Below, one piece after another: positions 42,716 to 52,462 of a stretch of DNA of 64,000 nt (position 1 is the stretch's first letter; the number at the start of each line of letters is the position of its first letter). The stretch is from Acidobacteriota bacterium (GTDB lineage Bacteria; Acidobacteriota; Vicinamibacteria; Vicinamibacterales; UBA8438): contig WTFV01000244.1 in assembly GCA_011523845.1 (NCBI GenBank), positions 1 through 64,000 on the forward strand, given 5' to 3'. The notes under the pieces are model-generated. The model did not search any database. It saw only the letters and a program-made list of their open reading frames with translations, and had not been told where the DNA came from. A program made the position numbers and the translations under genes.

Positions 42716-44766
42716 ATGCGATGGATCCACGCACTGACGGCGGTGGTGATGGCGGCGGCGTGCCTGGCCGCGGGCCCGGCCGAGGCGCAGTACGGCGCGC
42801 CGGCCGGCGGCGAGTGGCGCAGCTACGCAGGCGACAGCGGGAGCACGAAGTACTCGCCGCTGGACCAGATCACGGCCGACAACTTCGGCGACCTCGAGGT
42901 GCTGTGGCACTGGAGGTCGGTCGACTCGCACCTGGTCCACTCCGCCCCCGCCGGCGACTCGCTCGTGGCCGCCGACACTCTGTTCGACATCCTGCAGGCG
43001 GCGGAGCGGACCTGTGGACCGCGTTCGACGGCGTGAGCCGGACGCGCACGCGGCCGTCGATCCGCTCGCTGGTGGCGACGCCGCTAATGGTGGACGGCGT
43101 CCTCTACCTGAGCACGCCGCTCTACCGGGCCGCGGCCATCGACGCCCGGACCGGCGAGACGCTGTGGGTGCACGATCCGCGCGCATACGAGTCGGGGAAT
43201 CCGGCCATCGCGCAGTGGCGCCACCGCGGCGTGGCCTACTGGGAGAACGACGGTGACGCCCGCATCGTGTGGGCCACCGGCGACGGCTTCCTCATCGCGG
43301 TGGACGCGAAGACCGGGATCCCCGCTCCGGACTTCGGCGACAACGGCCGGGTCGATCTGATGGACGGCGTGCCGCGCGCCACCCGCGGAGAGCGCGACGT
43401 CCTGAACCTGCTGCCGCTGTCGTCGCAGTCGCCGCCGCTCGTCATCCGCGACACCATCATCGTCGGCTCGACCATCAACGACCGGACCATCACCCGCGAG
43501 GCGACTCCCGGGTTCGCCCGCGCCTACGACGTGCGCACCGGGCAACACCGGTGGGACTTCCACACCGTGCCGCAGAGCGCCGACGAGTTCGGGTCGGACA
43601 CCTGGCTGAACGAGTCGTGGCGCTACAGCGGCAACACGAACATCTGGTCGATGATGAGCGGCGACGAGGAGCTCGGCTGGGTCTACCTGCCGATCGGGAC
43701 GCCGACGAACGACTACTACGGCGGGCACCGCCTGGGGGACAACCTCTTCGCGGAGAGCATCGTGGCGGTCGACGTCGAGACCGGCCAGCGGCAGTGGCAC
43801 TTCCAGACGATCCACCACGGCCTCTGGGACTACGACCTGCCGGCGGCCCCGAACCTGCTGGACATCACCGTCGACGGGCGCCGGATCAAGGCGGTGGCGC
43901 AGGTCAGCAAGCAGGGCTTCGTCTACGTCTTCGACCGGGTGACCGGCGAGCCGGTCTGGCCCATCGAGGAGCTGCCGGTGCCGACCGACACCGACCTGGA
44001 GGGCGAGATCCTCTCGCCGACCCAGCCCTTCCCGACCAGGCCGGCAGCCTTCGAGTACCAGGGCACCTCCATCGACGACCTCGTCGACTTCACCCCCGAG
44101 ATCCGCCAGATGGCCGTCGACGCGGTCCAGGGCTTCCGGCTGGGACCGCTCTACACGCCGCAGACCCTGCGCGGCACCATCATGCGGCCGCCCGTCGGCG
44201 GCGGCGCGAGCTGGTCCGGCGCGGCCGTCGATCCCGAGACCGGCTACCTCTACGTGCCGTCGTTCAACGGGCACTCGACGATCCAGCTCACCGAGCCGGA
44301 GCCGCACGAGCCGTCGACGCTGCGCTACATCCGCCGCTCGATCGCGGCCGGCCCCGTCATGCCGCGCGGGCTGCCGCTATGGAAGCCGCCCTACACGCGC
44401 ATGACCGCCATCGACATGAACACGGGCGAGCACGCCTGGATGATCCCCACCGGAAACGGCGACCGGATCCGCAACCACCCGATGCTGCGCGACCTCGACC
44501 TGCCGCCCCTCGGCGGCGACGCCGGCCGCAGCGGCCCGCTGCTGACGAAGACGCTGCTGATCCACGCGCTGACGGCGGGCGGCAGCGACGGCGGGCCGCG
44601 GCTGGTGGCCTACGACAAGGCGAGCGGGGCCGAGATCGCGTCGCTCGATCTGCCCGGCGGGGCGCTCGGGGCGCCGATGACCTACCTGCTGGATGGCATC
44701 CAGCACATCGCGCTGACCGTCGGGGGGGAGGTGCCGGGGCTGATCGTGTTCCGAGTGCCGGAGTGA
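42716..44766 (+). pseudogene. PQQ dehydrogenase gene with one frameshift
   Basis: The first 95 or so codons (signal peptide MRWIHALTAVVMAAACLAAG, then GEWRSYAGDSGSTKYSPLDQ) run into a stop at 43034. From about 43000 the rest continues in another frame (DLWTAFDGVSRTRTRPSIRS onward) for 585 codons to the natural end (HIALTVGGEVPGLIVFRVPE). It is a quinoprotein glucose/alcohol dehydrogenase propeller (AIDARTGETLWVHDP, TIHHGLWDYDLPAAPNLL, YVFDRVTGEPVWPIEE). One base change near 42990-43012 would restore about 683 residues, so this may be a sequencing error or a recent lesion. Confidence 0.85.
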
Positions 44767-44980
44767 GGTGAAGCGACCCTTCGAACCGGTGGGCCGCGCA
44801 GCTTCCGGGCCTTGACTGATTTCGCGGCGCGCCCGGGGGACACGACGCGGACACGACTTTTTTCTGCCGGTGCAGCTTGCCTCAAGCCATGCTCGCATTC
44901 TCCCCCTCGGCGTGCTCCAGGCGCTCGGTGCCGCGCAACGCCCGTTATGGACGATACGCCGCAGCCACCGCGGCCCCTGT

Positions 44981-47617
44981 CTACCGCGACGGGTAGCCGC
45001 CGATCCACACCGGGCTCGACCACGCCATCGCGTCGTTCACCTGCCGGACGCGGACGTAGTAGTAGTCGCCCTGCCGGGGATCGTCCTCGTCGGTCCGCGG
45101 GTTGTCCTCGTCGGTGTAGCTGAAGCTGACGTCGCGCGGGCCGTTGCGGATCAGGCGGCGCAGCGAGATGCGGTCGTCGGGGTAGCCGTCGATGGCCATC
45201 CCCCTGTCGACGCCCCCCGCGCTGAGCGTGAGCCGCACGCGGCGCTCGGCAATGTCCGCCGGCGGCCGGAAGAAGGGCGGCGCCGATCCGGTCTCGCGCG
45301 CTTCCTCCAGATCGAGCGTGATCGACGCGCTCGGCCGGATGCCGGACAGCGTCATCCGCAGCGAGCTGGTGTCGCCGCGCGTATTCGTGGCGAAACGGGC
45401 GCCGTTGCGCCCCGGCTGGTACTGCAGGTCCTGGGTGGTCGGGTTGACGAAGTCCGTCCCGGCGATGCCCTCCAGGACCGCCCCGTTCACGCGGAGCTGC
45501 CCGCGCCAGTGGCGCCAGCCGCGCGGCGCATCGCCGGGATGCAGCGGCGTGGCGTCGGAGAAGAACGAGAGCAGCCACTCCTCGCGGTCGGCGGGCCGGC
45601 CGCGGCCCGTGCCGTAGGTCTCGCTCCAGATCGGCTCGTCGTTCCTGAGCAGCGTGACCGACTCGATCGGCGCGGTGCCGATGACGCGGCCCTCGACGGT
45701 CCGCTCGTCCGCGTAGTCGGCGCGCTGCCCCATCTCGGTGCCGTTGACGGTCACGTCGAGGATGATGCGGTCGCCGGTCGTCGCGTACGTCCGCCGCTCC
45801 TTCATCGCGTCGAAGATCGCGTCGCGGGACTTCTCGGGCGCCATCACCGCGCCGAGACCGCCGCGCTGCGCCAGCGAGTTCCGGTTCGGGGCCGAGTAGC
45901 CGGGGTGCGACAGGTGGTCGTCGGACGCCGCCACCAGCCCGACCTGGTGGCCGTGGGACAGGTACTGCCGGACGAACCACTCGAAGGTGCCGTGCATCGA
46001 CATCATCTCGATGAGCGGCTCGAGCTGCGGGTCCGACTGCCGGTAGTCGCCCGGGTTGTGGGCGTGCGGGATGACCAGCACGTCGGCCGGGTCGTAGCGC
46101 GCGTGCAGGCCCTGGTACAACTCGGACAGCGTGGGGTACTCCAGCGCCGACACGCGGTCCCTGCCTTCCGCGTCGCGGTACAGCACGTTGTGGTGGCCGC
46201 CGAAGCGCGCGTGCCGGGTCCACTCCCAGCCGAGATAGGGGATGAACCGGCCCGGTTCGTCGAAGGCCTGCACCGCGCTCCGGGACAGCTCCCACTCGGC
46301 GTCGTCCAGCCAGACGTCGTGCTCGGAATGGGTGACGAAGTCGAGCCGGGCGTCGTCGCGGGCGAAGGTCATGAAGAAGTCGATGGTGCCGATGCCCTCG
46401 GCGTAGCCGGAGTGGCCGTGCGTGTCGCCCCAGTAGATGCGGCGGGCCGGGTTCTCCTCGACGAGGATCGGGTTCGCGCCGCCGCGGATGGCGCCGTCCG
46501 CCGAGCGGATCTCGATCCAGTGTGGCCCCGGCTCGTCGAGCGTCAGCTCCACGACCGTGATCGCCTCGGTCCCGGCCGGCGTGGTCGCGTGGACGTCGCC
46601 GTCCACCCGCACCTCGAACGCCGGGATGGCGCCGGTCGCGCGGTTGAAGAACGCATCCTGTGCGCGCACCGACAACTCGAACGGCTCGCCCGGCGCCACG
46701 ACGCTGGGCGCGAAGCCGTGCACCCCGGCCACGCGCGTCCCGCTGATCACGAACGGCAGAATCGGCAGCGGCCGCCACTCGCCGGAGGCGTCCAGATCGA
46801 CGTACAGCGGCAGCGGCATCCGCGCGCTCGACGTGCCGGTCATCAGCAGGCCCTGCCCGCCGCCGCTCGTGTCGCCGTAGGTGATGGTCACCGTCTCACC
46901 CGGGTCGACCTGCCCGGAAGCGACGCGGAACACCAGCGCCGGTTCGGGAGCCCGGAACCCGCCGTGCGGGCCGCTCGCCATGTAAACGTCGGCCTCGAAT
47001 GCCGCGTCGGCGTCCGACGTCGCGATAGTCACGTAGCCATCGCCCGCGGGGTCGTCGGTCTGGAACGGGCCGTAGTTGACGTTGAAGTGCCGCGCCACCC
47101 AGAAGCCCCCGCCGGTCGCCACCGGGCGCGTGCCGGCGGTCCAGGTCTGGCGAATGGTCTGGTGCGAGCGCGCCTCGAACGGGCCGAGCGACTCGGCGGC
47201 CAGCTCGCCGAGCGCGCCGGGCTCGTCGTGCAGCGTGAACTGGCGCACCAGCCGATCGACGATCGCCCCCTGCCGCAGCGCCGCCTGCCCGGTCGGCGGC
47301 AGCGTCGACTGCAGTCGCACGCGAGGCCCTTCGAGGCCCACTTCGCCGCCGCCCAGGGCGTAGGCGTCGACCCAATCGGCGAGGATCCGCGCCCGCTCAG
47401 CGATGGTCGACTCGCCGGTAGGACTCATCGCCACGTCGGCCTTGAGCTGCTCGACGGCGGCCCGCAGCTCCGGCGTCAGGTAGTCGTCCGGCCTGCCTTC
47501 GTCACCGGTTCGTTCGCACCCGGCGACCAGGACGCACAACAGTAGCAGCAGACATATGCTCCGCCCGAGACCCGGCCGTCTCACGAGTTTCTTCTGGCTG
47601 TTGCTGCAGCGATTCAT
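44981..47617 (-). CDS. DUF3604 family lipoprotein, large form
   Basis: The protein has about 878 residues with a lipoprotein signal (SICLLLLLCVLVAGCERTG; lipobox VAGC). A 370-residue beta-rich N-terminal part precedes the DUF3604 metal-site region: RRIYWGDTHGHSGYAEGIGT, DFVTHSEHDVW, YLGWEWTRHARFGGHHNVL, VIPHAHNPGDYR, AASDDHLSHPGY and ERRTYATTGDRI. A beta-sandwich tail ends DAMAWSSPVWIGGYPSR. It resembles the protein at 12988 only in the core. The reaction is unknown. The start lies about 115 bp inside the 3' end of the peptidase gene. Confidence 0.82.
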   Translation of the reverse strand: MNRCSNSQKKLVRRPGLGRSICLLLLLCVLVAGCERTGDEGRPDDYLTPELRAAVEQLKADVAMSPTGESTIAERARILADWVDAYALGGGEVGLEGPRVRLQSTLPPTGQAALRQGAIVDRLVRQFTLHDEPGALGELAAESLGPFEARSHQTIRQTWTAGTRPVATGGGFWVARHFNVNYGPFQTDDPAGDGYVTIATSDADAAFEADVYMASGPHGGFRAPEPALVFRVASGQVDPGETVTITYGDTSGGGQGLLMTGTSSARMPLPLYVDLDASGEWRPLPILPFVISGTRVAGVHGFAPSVVAPGEPFELSVRAQDAFFNRATGAIPAFEVRVDGDVHATTPAGTEAITVVELTLDEPGPHWIEIRSADGAIRGGANPILVEENPARRIYWGDTHGHSGYAEGIGTIDFFMTFARDDARLDFVTHSEHDVWLDDAEWELSRSAVQAFDEPGRFIPYLGWEWTRHARFGGHHNVLYRDAEGRDRVSALEYPTLSELYQGLHARYDPADVLVIPHAHNPGDYRQSDPQLEPLIEMMSMHGTFEWFVRQYLSHGHQVGLVAASDDHLSHPGYSAPNRNSLAQRGGLGAVMAPEKSRDAIFDAMKERRTYATTGDRIILDVTVNGTEMGQRADYADERTVEGRVIGTAPIESVTLLRNDEPIWSETYGTGRGRPADREEWLLSFFSDATPLHPGDAPRGWRHWRGQLRVNGAVLEGIAGTDFVNPTTQDLQYQPGRNGARFATNTRGDTSSLRMTLSGIRPSASITLDLEEARETGSAPPFFRPPADIAERRVRLTLSAGGVDRGMAIDGYPDDRISLRRLIRNGPRDVSFSYTDEDNPRTDEDDPRQGDYYYVRVRQVNDAMAWSSPVWIGGYPSR

Positions 47618-49163
47618 TCCGGATTCGTTGCCGAGTGACGTCATCGATGTATCCCAGGTTCTTCAGATGCCACAGCGTGGATTCGAAGCTGGCTTGCAGC
47701 CGGTTCGCCACGCTCAGCACTGCATCCCTTGTTTCCAGCGAGCCGGTCAGCACAGAGACAGCCCGACGCACGAGCCGGCTGGGCATCAGGAACATCGCAG
47801 CGAACGCGTTCGCCCTCCGCTCGATGTCACATGGCGCCCAGGGTCCGCTGGCGATCGCCAGCTCCGCACCAACATCCCGGTCGACCAACAGGTGGCAAAG
47901 CTCATGAGCCAGGGTGAACCGGCGACCGACTGGTTGGGCGTTGGCGCTGTGGCGGGGGTTGACGAGTATTCCGGGTCGGTGGTGCGCTCCGTGCAGCGCG
48001 ACACCGCGGATGGTCTCATCAGAAAGATCCCGATCAACCACATTGACGCCCAGTCGCCGGAGAACGTCCTCGATGTCCACATATCCGCCATCCGGAAGCA
48101 CGGTCCCGATGCGCTCGTGAACACTCTCGGCAAGCTCGTATCCCTCGTACCATGGAGGATCTCCCGATTTCCTGAGCGGAACAGCATCGCACACATCGTC
48201 GATCGGCTGCTGATCGCCCCCGGGAACGTATAGTTCGACTATTGCTCGCGCCAGCTCCAGGACGTCCCGCTTTCGGACATTCGGCGAAAGCGAACCGAAC
48301 ATCAAGGAAGCCTGGCAGGATCCTGTTACGACAAGTGACGACTCCGAGGTCTCCAGCATGGCGCGACGAGGGCCCTCGGCACACCCCGAGAGATAGCGCT
48401 TCACCCGCCGCCACCCGTTATGGATGGTGTGTTCATCCGTTCCCAGGCCTGCGAGCCACATCAGACGCCGGTCACGATGCCTCTCAAGGCCCCGCAACCG
48501 CGCGACACGCACTCCCAGCGCCTTCAGCCGATCCGATCCGGGCGCGAGGGACAGAAGGTATTCGCTTGCGCCCGCGAGCACGTTGTGCAGCGGAACGGCG
48601 ACTGCTTCGGGAGGCAGTCTGCCGAAGCCGCTGTCGGACTCCGCGAAATCGAAGTGCTCCGGCATTCCCGCCGTACGCGTTTGGCCCCAGGAAACCTCGA
48701 CACGGTCACGGATCCGCCTCAACAAGACATCCGGGAACAACCCGCCATCACTCGCGGACCGAATCGCATGTCGTTCCCACCACGTCTGCCATGCACTCTC
48801 CCACGAGGACGCGGCCTGATCATCTTCTTCTATCGCATGCGGCGGGAACCGGGTGGCCCGCAGGGACTCCCAGGCCGTATCGCCTTCATTGCTCGCCGGA
48901 AGGCGTTCCTCGTGGAGGAGGGGATTCCAGTGAATTGCGAACCACTCCATCAGCGGAAGAAGGTACCAATGGACCGACTCGGACCGTTCGCCACCCTCGT
49001 TGTGAGCACACAGGTTGCGGCCCTCTACCCAGAGCTGAAAGCTGCCCCAGGAAAGGCTGACATCCGGGTCTGCCGCGCGACCGTCATCGGGGTCGCGGGC
49101 GAACGCCAACTTCAGCGCGAATTCGCCGGTGTCCCCGGCAAGTCGCTCCCATCGGGTGCTCAT
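47502..49163 (-). CDS. ImmA/IrrE-family metallopeptidase with long N-terminal part
   Basis: The 553-residue protein has the zinc motif RFTLAHELCHLLVDRD (H-E-x-x-H, about 415-430) with the third ligand likely in ERRANAFAAMFLMPS. The preceding 400 residues hold two tryptophan-rich blocks (HWYLLPLMEWFAIHWNPLL, SWESAWQTWWERHAIRSAS) I do not recognise. ImmA/IrrE proteases cut repressors and release mobile-element or stress genes. Its ATG overlaps the small ORF (ATGA). With the AAA and DUF4276 genes upstream it forms a candidate defence operon. Confidence 0.8.
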   Translation of the reverse strand: MSTRWERLAGDTGEFALKLAFARDPDDGRAADPDVSLSWGSFQLWVEGRNLCAHNEGGERSESVHWYLLPLMEWFAIHWNPLLHEERLPASNEGDTAWESLRATRFPPHAIEEDDQAASSWESAWQTWWERHAIRSASDGGLFPDVLLRRIRDRVEVSWGQTRTAGMPEHFDFAESDSGFGRLPPEAVAVPLHNVLAGASEYLLSLAPGSDRLKALGVRVARLRGLERHRDRRLMWLAGLGTDEHTIHNGWRRVKRYLSGCAEGPRRAMLETSESSLVVTGSCQASLMFGSLSPNVRKRDVLELARAIVELYVPGGDQQPIDDVCDAVPLRKSGDPPWYEGYELAESVHERIGTVLPDGGYVDIEDVLRRLGVNVVDRDLSDETIRGVALHGAHHRPGILVNPRHSANAQPVGRRFTLAHELCHLLVDRDVGAELAIASGPWAPCDIERRANAFAAMFLMPSRLVRRAVSVLTGSLETRDAVLSVANRLQASFESTLWHLKNLGYIDDVTRQRIRNESLQQQPEETRETAGSRAEHMSAATVVRPGRRVRTNR

Positions 49164-49387
49164 CGGTGTGCTCGCTCAGTCCCAGTGCGCCCGAATGTCG
49201 CGACGGCGGATACGGCCCTCGTTCCTCCACGCGCGGCAGAGGCGCTCCGGCACTTGGACCCAACCGACGGGGTGATCAGGCACGAGATCACGAAGCCGGC
49301 CACCAGGGAACCGCCCCTCCCGAGCTCGAAACGCCGCTCGTGTGTCGCAACCATCGTCCCCTCCATCCGGGTTCGGTCCTCTTTCAT
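49160..49387 (-). CDS. Small ORF between DUF4276 and the ImmA-like gene
   Basis: The written frame is 75 residues and overlaps both neighbours by four bases (ATGA twice). It begins MKEDRTRMEGTMVATHERRF then ELGRGGSLVAG, but the following residues look poor. In another frame the same DNA reads LRDLVPDHPVGWVQVPERLC, RAWRNEGRIRRRDIRAHWD and a stop 15 bp before the peptidase start. That is much more protein-like. A one-base frameshift near 49280 is therefore likely, and the original product would be a small basic helical protein. Confidence 0.5.
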   Translation of the reverse strand: MKEDRTRMEGTMVATHERRFELGRGGSLVAGFVISCLITPSVGSKCRSASAARGGTRAVSAVATFGRTGTERAHR

Positions 49388-49977
49388 TGTGCCCTCAATC
49401 GATCCAGGAGCGCGCGGGCATGCGGGCATGCCGCTTCGACGCGAGCGGGATCGATCGCCGCCAGCAGTTCGAACGAGACCTTGCCCTTGGCGTAGCGCTT
49501 CCGGCAGGCGGCGGTTGCCTGATCGAGCGCTTCGAGGACCGTCGTCTTGGAAACGGCCTCCAACTCCGGCCATTCTCTGATCGCGTTGTCCCTGAACGCC
49601 GCACCGAAGTACCGTCGCAGGGCATCATGATCGGCGAGAAACCACGTCTCCATGACCTGGACCATCAGAAACGCCTGATCGTCAACCGCCCCGTCGGGCC
49701 GCGTCCAGCCGTCGCGTGCATGCAGGTGCTCCCAGGCCGTGGCTCCCGGCGCAACCGGACCCTCGCTGTCGACCAGCAGCAGCACAGTTGCGCCGGGACG
49801 GCCGCACGCCAGACCGGCAGCGAAACGGCTGAACGTCTGTTCGCGCCCGCCGCCCCGGACGATCTTCACCCTGCCGCCCAGGCCCGCCGACTGGAGAAAA
49901 CCGCTCCAGCCCTCCCGGAACCGTGCACGAAGAGATCGACCGTCACCGCCGCCCTCGACGTACAGCGTGACCCTCAC
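49384..49977 (-). CDS. DUF4276 protein (Toprim-like) paired with an AAA ATPase
   Basis: The 197-residue protein has the Toprim-like start VTLYVEGGGDGRSLRARF (glutamate of motif 1), VLLLVDSEGPV (D-x-E) and a helical end (KGKVSFELLAAIDPARVEAA). Toprim-fold partners of OLD-like ATPases are nucleases in several abortive-infection systems. The GTG start overlaps the ATPase stop (GTGA). Confidence 0.75.
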   Translation of the reverse strand: MRVTLYVEGGGDGRSLRARFREGWSGFLQSAGLGGRVKIVRGGGREQTFSRFAAGLACGRPGATVLLLVDSEGPVAPGATAWEHLHARDGWTRPDGAVDDQAFLMVQVMETWFLADHDALRRYFGAAFRDNAIREWPELEAVSKTTVLEALDQATAACRKRYAKGKVSFELLAAIDPARVEAACPHARALLDRLRAQ

Positions 49978-51269
49978 CAGCGATTCCCACCGAGCTCGCC
50001 GGAAGTCCAGAGATCGCCGAGGCGGTAGTCCTTCAGCCACTTGGCGAGATCCGCCTTGTCGAGCCGCCGCATCGCGGTCCGTCCGTCGTGCTTCTCGCAC
50101 ACTACGACGCTCTCCGGCCGGTCCGTCAGCGCATCGACAAGCACGTCGGAGTGCGTCGTCACGATCAGTTGACTGCGTTCGGACGCTTCGATCATCAAGT
50201 CGGCCAGCGTCGGCAACAGGTCCGGATGCAGGCCCAGCTCCGGTTCCTCGATGCAAATCAGAGGGGGCGGCTCCGGATGAAGGAGGACCGCCAGCAGGCT
50301 CAGATAGCGTAGCGTTCCGTCCGAGAGACGGGACGCCGGGATCGAACGACCACCGGCTTCGTCCAGGAACAAAGAGACCGTGCCACCGGTTACCGGGCAT
50401 TGCACGTCGACGATGCCATCGAACAGCTTGTCCAGCGCAGTCAGGAAGGTCTTCCGTTGCGTTCCATGCAGTTGTGAGAGTACAAGCGGCAGATTCCCGG
50501 CGCCCTCATCCAGAAAGTCGCTACGCGCGTGGGCGCTGCAAGGTTCACGCGAGGCTGCGTCTGGCCCAAACGACCAGTTCCTGTAGAGGCGAATGCGTCG
50601 GTACTGCTCCTTGAGATGCCACAGCGCGGGAAAATTCGGACTGGCGAAGAAAGAGAGCAGCGACTCGTCAGCCCTGTATTCGCCGGCGAATTCCAGAGCG
50701 CCTTGACGACCCTGCACGAACGCCGGCCAAGCGTCGCCATGCGCACTCCCGGACTTCGAGATTCTCTGAGCGGCAGCATCCAGCGCCGCCGCGGCTTGCT
50801 TGTCCCTGGGAGGACGGTAGTAGGCCACCTCATCATGCGTTTCGGGACTAGTTTCCAAGGGTTCCACTTGCTCGTCAGCCATGATCGTCCGTCCGTCCCG
50901 ACCGACCAGAGTCAAGTGATGCCGGAGCATTCCACGTAGCGGAAGGTCAGTCGACGGCATATCGGGATTGACGAAGATCGCGCTCGGTGCGCGGCTTGAC
51001 GGTCCCGGCAAGAAGCTGACGATGACCTCCATGGTGATCGAATCCGACGCCTCCACCCCCTTCCACGTCCACTCCCGAATGCCGCCCGTGCGCGATATGC
51101 GCTCCGAGATACTTCGCGGCGCCGCCTGGAACAGCGAAATCGCCTCCAGAAGGTTCGACTTTCCTGAACCGTTGGGGCCGATCAGCACGTTCAGGGGCTT
51201 CATCGGCAGATCGATCCCGTCCGGGCCGAAGGACAACAACCCGGAGAGTCTCAGGGTATGAAACAGCAT
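49974..51269 (-). CDS. OLD/RecF-like AAA ATPase
   Basis: The 431-residue protein has Walker A LIGPNGSGKSNLLEAISLFQ (residues 30-49), the ABC-type signature near SRLSDGTLRYLSLLAVLL, Walker B PLICIEEPELGLHPDLLPTL and the D-loop/H-loop TTHSDVLVDAL. This SMC/OLD-like set is typical of AAA15/AAA21 defence ATPases. First gene of the coupled operon; partner of DUF4276. PARIS, AbiL-like and Gabija/OLD systems share this plan, but the exact type cannot be decided by eye. Confidence 0.85.
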   Translation of the reverse strand: MLFHTLRLSGLLSFGPDGIDLPMKPLNVLIGPNGSGKSNLLEAISLFQAAPRSISERISRTGGIREWTWKGVEASDSITMEVIVSFLPGPSSRAPSAIFVNPDMPSTDLPLRGMLRHHLTLVGRDGRTIMADEQVEPLETSPETHDEVAYYRPPRDKQAAAALDAAAQRISKSGSAHGDAWPAFVQGRQGALEFAGEYRADESLLSFFASPNFPALWHLKEQYRRIRLYRNWSFGPDAASREPCSAHARSDFLDEGAGNLPLVLSQLHGTQRKTFLTALDKLFDGIVDVQCPVTGGTVSLFLDEAGGRSIPASRLSDGTLRYLSLLAVLLHPEPPPLICIEEPELGLHPDLLPTLADLMIEASERSQLIVTTHSDVLVDALTDRPESVVVCEKHDGRTAMRRLDKADLAKWLKDYRLGDLWTSGELGGNRW

Positions 51270-51300
51270 CGCTTCCGCCGGGCAATCCTCCCCGCTCGCA

Positions 51301-52380
51301 CTACGCCGGCGGCACGAAGGCGAGGAAACGCCGCGGGTTGTCGACCAGGATCTTGCGGATCGTCTCCTCCGGCACGCCGGCGTAACGCAGCTTCGGCACG
51401 AACTGCATCAGCACCGACGCCCAGCCGTGGCCGTAGTAGCGCTTGAACTGCCGGACGTTGCCCTGGTCGGACGAGAGCAGGATGTGATCCTCCAGGCCGG
51501 CGTCGAGCAGATCCTGCACCATGCGCACCTTGTCGGCGGCGGGAATGTCGGAGCGGCTCATCTCGTGCCCCAGCGTGTCGAGGCCGACGAAGGCGCCCCG
51601 GCGCGCCACCGCGGTGTGGGTGGCCAGCGGATCGTGCTCGGGCCTGATGGTCGCCATGTGGCCGATCACGACGCGCGAGAGGTCGACGCCCACCCCTTCG
51701 ATGACGTCCATCTGCTCCATCGCGCAGCTCGGGCAACTCTCGTGCGGCGTGTGCGTGAAGATCGGCAGCCCGGTCCGCAGGTGGGCGCGGGCCACGGCCC
51801 GGTGCACCTTGCGCTCGTCCGGGCGCATCTCGAGCGACGAGGCGATCTCGCCGAACGCGCCCCAGCGCTGCGCGGCCGCGTCGGCCACCAGCTCTTCGAC
51901 CAGCTCGTCCTCGGACATCTCGGCCACCCGCACCGGGTAGATGGCGAAGCCGATGTCCTCGAAGTAGCCGCCGGCCATCACGATGCGCACCTCGCTGCGG
52001 GCGGCGATGGCGTTCAGGTGCTCCACCTGCTCCGGGGTCCGGCGGCCCGTCGCCGCGTCGACGATGCAGCCCAGCCCGTCGAAGGCGCAGGCGGCCAGCT
52101 CTTCGACAGCCAGGTCGACGTCGGCGCGGCCGACGTGCTCGTGGAAGAGCGTCGCCCCCTCGGCGAGTTCCACCGGGTCGACGTCGCCCTGCAGGGTGCG
52201 AATGACCGCGCCCGCGGGAAAGTCGGGCGGCTCGGCGCTCATGAACGTCTGCTGCGCGCGCAGCGGCGGCAGGGCCGCACCGAAAGCCGCGGCTCCGGCG
52301 CCGGTGGCGGCGACCGTGCCGAGCATACCCAGGGCTTCGCGACGCGAGTACCCGCGGCACCTCATAGTCGGATCGGTCAT
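51301..52380 (-). CDS. TAT-exported phosphotriesterase-family hydrolase
   Basis: The 359-residue protein has a twin-arginine-like signal (YSRREALGMLGTVAATGAGA). The PTE-family TIM barrel follows: LFHEHVG for the H-x-H metal pair, FGEIASSLEM in the strand where most members carry the bridging lysine or glutamate, IFTHTPHESC, VVIGHMA, GLDTLGHEMS and LLSSDQGNVRQF for the catalytic aspartate. Members act as lactonases or esterases. Glu replaces the carboxylated lysine, as in some lactonase-like relatives. Confidence 0.8.
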   Translation of the reverse strand: MTDPTMRCRGYSRREALGMLGTVAATGAGAAAFGAALPPLRAQQTFMSAEPPDFPAGAVIRTLQGDVDPVELAEGATLFHEHVGRADVDLAVEELAACAFDGLGCIVDAATGRRTPEQVEHLNAIAARSEVRIVMAGGYFEDIGFAIYPVRVAEMSEDELVEELVADAAAQRWGAFGEIASSLEMRPDERKVHRAVARAHLRTGLPIFTHTPHESCPSCAMEQMDVIEGVGVDLSRVVIGHMATIRPEHDPLATHTAVARRGAFVGLDTLGHEMSRSDIPAADKVRMVQDLLDAGLEDHILLSSDQGNVRQFKRYYGHGWASVLMQFVPKLRYAGVPEETIRKILVDNPRRFLAFVPPA

Positions 52381-52462
52381 CGTCTGTCTCCCCTGGCTCC
52401 CAGCGTGTGGCGCCCGGTACGGGACGCGTGGAGCATCGTACTCCATGCCCCTCTCGCAGCGC

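Noticed and set aside
45000..47545. 891-codon open frame antisense to the second DUF3604 gene
   Set aside because: Composition is dominated by Arg, Val, Asp and His as in other antisense frames; no motif recognised.
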